NCBI RefSeq assembly: GCF_020085105.1
Contig: NC_058051.1
Span: 1,786,001-1,850,000, forward strand
Origin: Siniperca chuatsi
Lineage: Eukaryota > Chordata > Actinopteri > Centrarchiformes > Sinipercidae
Direction: 5' to 3'
Length of the DNA stretch: 64,000 bases
The notes under the pieces were generated by a model. That model had not been told where the DNA came from and made no database searches. It was given only the letters and a program-made list of their open reading frames with translations. Position 1 is the first letter of the stretch. Every line of letters begins with the position of its first letter. The translations under genes were made by a program, and so were the position numbers. This document shows positions 58,680-64,000 of this stretch, in pieces.

Positions 58680-60287
58680 CGGGTGCATCTGTCATATCTA
58701 ATACAAGTACCGCAGGTTGAATCCTGTGTGGAATGACGATGCTTTCTTGGCTACTGTTAATAGAAGCAGTAAAGAGTAGTTGCCCGATCAATAACCATAT
58801 CCACAGCCACAGCTTCACCCTGCACAGCCAGACAGAGCAGCAATGGGGAATAAATGCATCATGCAAAGTGTCACATCATCTCTCCTTTCTGTCGTAGCGA
58901 ACGCAAAAGTAGTTCAGAAAAAACATGTCCACCATGACCCTTCGGGGGCTGTGTACCCACATGACACCTCTACATAACTACAAGGTCAAGCTTGTAAACT
59001 AACTGATTGGCTGGTCATACAGTGCGGTTATGGTCTGCGTTTGGCCTGGCCCCCTTACGGCCAAACGCTGTCCCCAGCTTTATATTGAGAGCAGTTTCTG
59101 ATATTTTAGTCTACCCTCATTGATATAATTGGAGCGGACTAAATATTACAGTTTCAACAAAAACTGGGAACTGCGGGTATGCAAAACAGTGTAGCTGCTA
59201 CCATCAGAATGACAGGTAGCTCAGGCATCCATGGTCCAGGCAGCACAGAAGGTCTCTGCCCCCTACTGCCATCAACAGGAATTAGAGCACCTTTTTTAAA
59301 TGTATATTATAGGCAAATATGAGCACTGCATCTAAATCCTGATTCTTGACTCTCACATTTTTACTCATTTTACTCACATTTCTGTTTGAGGAAAATACAG
59401 GTGAAATAATGCAAATAGCTTATTAAGGTTGGAAAGGTTAGAGTTCAGATGTCAGTCTTCCACTCGCAACTTCATAACCCACCAACAGTGGAGGCAGACA
59501 CACACACTGAAACACCAAGGCCATGGAAGGACCCGGCCTATCCCATGGGAAAGTTTGGGTCCAGGGTCTTACTCATGGACACATGGAGGATCTGCTCTTA
59601 CTCTTTAGCTACCGCCACCTCCCAACAGACAGATGATTTTGGTGCATTTAGAGCCTTACCAGTAGTGAGGCTAAAATATTTATATACAGTATAAGTTCAT
59701 ATATAATGTTTGTCGTGAGGGTGGTGTCAGAGGAAAGGTGATGGGTTCATTGTGCTGAACTAATTTCATGACAATCTGCCTTTACAATATAGTAGTAATA
59801 AGGTTTCAACAAAGTCAAAGTTAAGCATGATAATAGATGTGGACATTGACCACTTCACTCTGATCAGTAGGGGCAGCCTAACTTCTGTCCAAAGTCCAGA
59901 TTGAAATGTAGAGGAACAACTTTTCTTGTGTTTGAATTCAAGTTAGCAGTGGCTTGTAGGAAACCACAAGAAGATCCAATCGCCAAAAAACTGCTGTGCC
60001 GCTCAAAACATAGATAAATAAGTCTGACCAAGTTCTATAAAGATTGTACTGCATATTGTGCGACTTTATTATTAATATGACTGTTAGTTAATTTTTTAGA
60101 AGTGCAGGTAGAAGTGCGGATCGGCTCTGATGCATTAAGGTCTAACAATCACTTGAGAAGTGAGCGATCCAATTGTTTTTTGTTCATTGGTCAGAGTAAC
60201 TGCAGCCCTCAGGGCCAAAGTAGATCTGATTGGGTGCTGACAAGAAATGGACTGGCTGACAAGACAATTTAATTTAAAACATATATT
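58680..60287. other. E/F spacer, left part: no gene recognised
   Basis: Near-identical copy of the A/B spacer (30,645-32,383), with small deletions such as the loss of about 60 bp near 59,036. The conserved 81-codon frame lies at 59,449-59,694. Confidence 0.6.
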
Positions 60288-61546
60288 TGTTATGGACAGA
60301 GAGGCAGGAGACACAGATATGGAAACAGATGTATGTTTATTAGATTACAGCCAGAGCAGACAGGTATGCAGGCTACGGAGACGGGGAATCTCGCTGGAGT
60401 GGAATGAAGTGGATACCACGCTGGAGTAGGACGGAGTGGGGAACATGGTGGAGTAGGATGGAGTGGTGTTATAGGGAGCAGGTGTGTATGATTAACTGAC
60501 GGTGGAGCCTGGCATATCCGTGACATTACCCCCAAGAACCCCACCGACATGGTGGTCATCCTCTTCCATGGGGAGCAGGTTGATCTGGGCGGACGGCCTG
60601 GGGGTTGTGCAGGTGCGGAGCTGGGAGCGGCTGCGATCCAGCAGGGAGTCCGCAAATGGGGAGCTTCTGCGAACCAGCAGGGAGTCCGGGAACTGGGAGC
60701 TGCTGTGTTCCAGCAGGGAGTCCTGCAGCGGAGCAGGCGAGCAGCTGGTTAGTAGTCTGATGACTGGCAGGCCGGGGTGCAGGCTGATGACTGGCGGGCC
60801 GGGGTGCAGGCTGATGACTGCCGTGCGGGGGTGCAGGCTGATGACTGGCGTGCGGGGGTGCAGGCTGATGATTTGCAGGCCAGAGTGTCGACTGATGACT
60901 GGCAGACCGGAGTGCAATCTGATGACTGCGAGGACCACCTCGAGCCAGGCAGGTGCCCCGGTATAGATTGGGAACTGTGGGCTGCATTTCCAGCGCCAAT
61001 GGATACAGCCAAAGGATGCTGTTGCAGTCCTCCGTCGAGCCAAAGAAGGGGCGCCAGTCTGGCCCTGGGCATGGCATAACCGGTGGTGCGGAAGTGTGGA
61101 TTGGTGGAGAGTATCGCTGGAGAGAATCCACCCGCTCTTGAACAGGGTCCATGGAGCTTGGGCTGTAATCCTTCGGTATAGGTCCGACCTTCTGTTACGG
61201 ACAGAGAGGCAGGAGACACCGTTATGGAAACCGATGTATATTTATTAGATTACAGCCAGAGCAGACAGGTATGCAGGCTACAGAGACGGGGAATCCCGCT
61301 GGAGTGGAATGAAGTGGATACCACGCTGGAGTAGGAACACACTGGAGTGAAGACACGCTGGAGTACAATGTAGGAATCATAAAGAATCTCATGTGGAGTC
61401 CTTAGTTCAACGAGGTCGGACAACTGATAGAGGTGAGCGATGAGCCTTTTATCCTGGCTGTGATTAGGTGCTGATGGGGAACAGGAGTGTTATAGGGAGC
61501 AGGTGTGTATGATTAACTGATGGTGGATCCTGGCGTATCCGTGACA
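60288..61546 (-). mobile_element. Gypsy-like LTR retrotransposon fossil, two LTRs
   Basis: The LTRs lie at 60,288-60,525 (3') and 61,193-61,546 (5') in minus orientation, with TG...CA ends. The element is flanked by ATATT at 60,283-60,287 and 61,547-61,551, the same duplication as the solo LTR at 32,384. A G-rich polypurine-like tract abuts the 3' LTR. The 667-bp interior encodes, next to the 5' LTR, a gag-like start (MDPVQERVDSLQRY) and two tandem repeat arrays. Polymerase is absent, so the element is broken. Shared position and duplication show that it inserted before the A/B and E/F units were duplicated. Confidence 0.8.
60640..60945. repeat. Two minisatellites inside the LTR-element interior
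   Basis: Three units of about 36 bp (AGCAGGGAGTCC...) at 60,640-60,735 are followed by about seven units of 27 bp (CTGATGACTGGCNGGCCGGG...) at 60,757-60,945. The 27-bp period keeps a 9-residue repeat (minus strand SHQPAPRPA) open in frame. The arrays make several overlapping artefactual frames on both strands. Confidence 0.85.
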
Positions 61547-61551
61547 ATATT

Positions 61552-62830
61552 AGCTTACCTTGTTTTTTCAATGTGTTACTGTTAATGATGCATTCTGGTC
61601 AGATTGAATTCATTATAAAAAAAAAATCTCTTTCAAAAATGAAGAAAATAATGTTCTCTTCAGCATGATACTCCAAACAAATCTCATTTAACCACAGTAA
61701 AAGCATCACACAGTAATTGTAGGCTACAGTATGTTGAGAAAAGAGGGTTGAAATGTGATTTGCAGCCTTAAGCACATATCACAGACTGTTATTACTTGTT
61801 TAAATGTGGTATGAACAGTTCATTAGTGACTACCCTAATGACCACTACAGATTCAAATTGTACAGTTGTTGGCTCAATTATTTGTAAAAATGTTTCAAAA
61901 GATGCATCAGACACATGGATCAAGAGAAGAAGGGGGCCCACAGAGACTGCTTATATATAGGACCCAGAATTTTGTGCTACACCCTCACCTGCTGCTGCCA
62001 AAAACAAGGTTGATGAGAGCGCTGTGACTGACCCATGTCATGTTATCTTGTCGGGAAGGGGGCTAAATAATGTTCCAGTGTTAGGCAAAATTTTGGCAAG
62101 GGAAAAGGGGTCCATTTGAACTCTCTCTCTGTGTGTGTCTTCCATGAGTGAATCAGAGTCTTTAATCATTTATATTTGTGCATGTAAGCGCAAATATCTT
62201 GATGGTTTTATTGAAAATCTGTAGTTCACAGTAGAGAATCTGTGTTCAAAGTTAAAAAGATGCTATAAAACAATAGTATTTGAATTTAAATATACTTCCG
62301 ATGATTGATTCTACATTAATTCTGTGATTTTACATTTTAATATCCATTATTGAAAGCTCCAATATTAAGAAGAAAAAAGTGATTTATTGCGATTAATCAC
62401 AGCAAAATGTGCGATTAAGTTTTTTTATTGCTTGACAGCAATAAAAAATATTGATTAGTGTAGCTTCAGTTCAATGTGTAATGGTATAGGATGCTCCTGT
62501 TTATTCTGCTGGTCTTTTAAGAACAATCTTAGAGACATTTTTTACACGATCTCGTTCCAAAGGCTATAACTGATGCTGTTGTCACTAGAGTCCATGCATC
62601 AGCCAAAACAAAACAAACGCTGCCTGTTACACCAGAGAGTGATGATGATGCCGATGCGGAGTATGACGCATAGAGTGAGGCAGGAGGAAGATCAGTGTCC
62701 AAGAGAGAGACTGACAGACAGGAGGGGAGGGAGAAGGGGCAATGAGGAGAGGGATAAAGCAGCTGTACGACACAGAACGTTGCTTAGAAAGCTGTTCAGC
62801 AGCTTCTCCTCTCCTCCTCTCTCTCTGATG
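61552..62830. other. E/F spacer right part and upstream arm of copy F
   Basis: 61,552-61,950 matches 32,736-33,154. From about 61,950 it matches the B upstream arm (33,155-34,009), including a CTATAAAACAAT box near 62,262, about 570 bp before the start codon. That box is the only TATA-like motif I would put forward as a promoter candidate, with low confidence. Confidence 0.5.
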
Positions 62831-64000
62831 ATGCAGACCCTGGAGGGAGATGAACTCTGTTTTCCACAGCTCCTCAACACCTCCTGCAAGAAGCACATAC
62901 GCCCTCACTCTGAGGCAATGCTCATTTACATTCTGCTGTCCTCCATCTCTCTGCTCACTGTGGCTCTCAACCTGCTGGTCATCATCTCCATCTCCCACTT
63001 CAGGCAGAGATAAATGTCTTAGCATTGATAGTATTTTGTTGTAGTGAGATCTGAGCATTACATCCTGGTGGTTTGATGAGACTTTTGTTTATAATCAGTG
63101 CTCAAGCAGCCACATTTACTATATAGATACTGGAGTTTCATTGCTGCTTTTATAAAACAACTACTTCTATTGGTGATAATGCTGTTGGTGTTTGTAACAT
63201 TCACAGTGATGTTATTCTCTCACTCCAGGCAGCTCCACACCCCCACCAACCTCATCCTCCTCTCGCTGGCTGTCTCAGACTTCCTCGTGGGCCTCCTTGT
63301 GATGCCGTTTCAAATCCTCCTAACAGTGCCCTGCTGGCTCCTGGGTGACCTGGTGTGTGTTCTGTATTATTTTGTACCCTTTATCACTATCTGCGCCTCA
63401 GTGGTAAACATGGTGCTCATATCGGTCGACCGCTATGTGGCTATCTGTGACCCTCTGCACTACCCCACCAAAATCACTCAAAAGAGAGTTCAGATCTGCA
63501 TTTTCCTGTGTTGGGGTTACTCTGTTTTCTACAGCGTTGTGCTTTTATATGATAACCTGAAACAACCAGGCATGTACAGGTCCTGCTATGGAGAATGTGT
63601 GATTACCATAATAGGAGCTGTTGATCTTGTTTTAGGCTTTGTGATTCCCATCACTGCCATCATCACCCTGTATGTGAGAGTGTTTGTGGTGGCTGTGTCT
63701 CAAGCTCGTGCCATGCGCTCCCACAATGCAGCAGTCGCATTGAAACGTTCAGCAACTATAACTGCTAAGAAATCTGAGATGAAAGCAGCCAGGACTCTTG
63801 GTGTCATTGTTGTTGTGTTTCTCATGTGTTACTGTCCATATTACTGTGTCTCTCTCTCAGGCTACAACCTCATGATCGGTTCGTCAAGTGAGGTCTTTAT
63901 GCTTTTTCTGGTATTTTTTAACTCCTGTCTAAACCCTGTGATCTACGCCTTTTTCTACCCCTGGTTTAGAAAATCTGTTAGACTCATTGTTACACTTGAG
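62831..64000 (+). CDS. TAAR copy F, intact to window end (partial)
   Basis: Exon 1 is 62,831-63,003 and exon 2 runs from 63,229 to the window end, about 13 codons (including stop) short of the expected terminus. The frame is open throughout. Pro3.32, Asp5.42 (GAVDLVLGF), Tyr6.48, DRY and NSCLNPVIYAFFYPWF are present. Differences from the other copies include LLTVPCW in the first extracellular loop, SHNAAVALKRSATITAKK in the third intracellular loop and EVFMLFLVFFNSC in TM7. It is head to head with copy E and is the direct-repeat counterpart of copy B (offset 28,821). Confidence 0.92.

Noticed and set aside
60757-60945. CRISPR-like regularly spaced repeat
   Set aside because: Units are contiguous 27-bp tandem copies without unique spacers, in a vertebrate LTR-element interior.
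60492-61219. Several 100-198 aa frames on both strands with Ser/His/Pro/Ala repeats
   Set aside because: The 27-bp and 36-bp minisatellites keep multiple frames open. Apart from the gag-like start of the LTR fossil there is no protein signal.

Overview
This is vertebrate, almost certainly teleost and probably percomorph-like, genomic DNA. The evidence is the fish-type interspersed repeats (Rex1, L2-like, R4/Dong-like and I/Nimb-like LINEs, Tc1, hAT and PIF/Harbinger DNA elements, a Gypsy LTR fossil), many CA/TA microsatellites, and a cluster of trace amine-associated receptors (TAARs) of a teleost type. Nothing bacterial or viral-genomic is present.

Layout. From 1 to about 25.1 kb I find no host gene. 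This part is a mosaic of transposon fragments. It holds a repeat block present twice (1.36-4.13 and 14.8-17.8 kb). It also holds a young LINE-derived element at 15,671-16,952 that carries one intact open reading frame (a zinc-knuckle ORF1 protein), no reverse transcriptase, and a perfect 14-bp target-site duplication.

From about 25.1 kb to the end the window is an alternating inverted array of six near-identical two-exon TAAR genes: A (-, 28.6-29.8), B (+, 34.0-35.2), C (-, 43.3-44.5), D (+, 47.9-49.1), E (-, 57.3-58.5) and F (+, 62.8 to beyond the window). B/C and D/E lie tail to tail at the centres of two large palindromes with arms of about 5.4-6.1 kb and spacers of only about 51 and 161 bp; both axes fall in inverted L2 LINE fragments. 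A/B and E/F are head-to-head pairs and copies of each other, offset by about 28.7-28.8 kb. Downstream of genes A-E lies the same composite: a PIF/Harbinger remnant (transposase N-terminus plus, except at A, a Myb/SANT-like ORF) with a nested non-autonomous hAT element.

B, D and E are intact (327 aa when spliced). F is intact as far as the window shows. A has two and C has one single-base frame break, all in short homopolymers, so assembly error must be excluded. All copies lack the amine-binding Asp3.32 (Pro there), carry Asp5.42, and have Tyr at the 6.48 toggle. This fits the teleost TAAR clade with non-classical amine recognition, so they are presumably olfactory receptors. The single intron sits at the end of TM1, uses an unusual GC-AG pair, and is bounded by a short direct repeat, a signature of intron gain. 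The intron's 3' part is an open frame encoding a hydrophobic helix continuous with exon 2.
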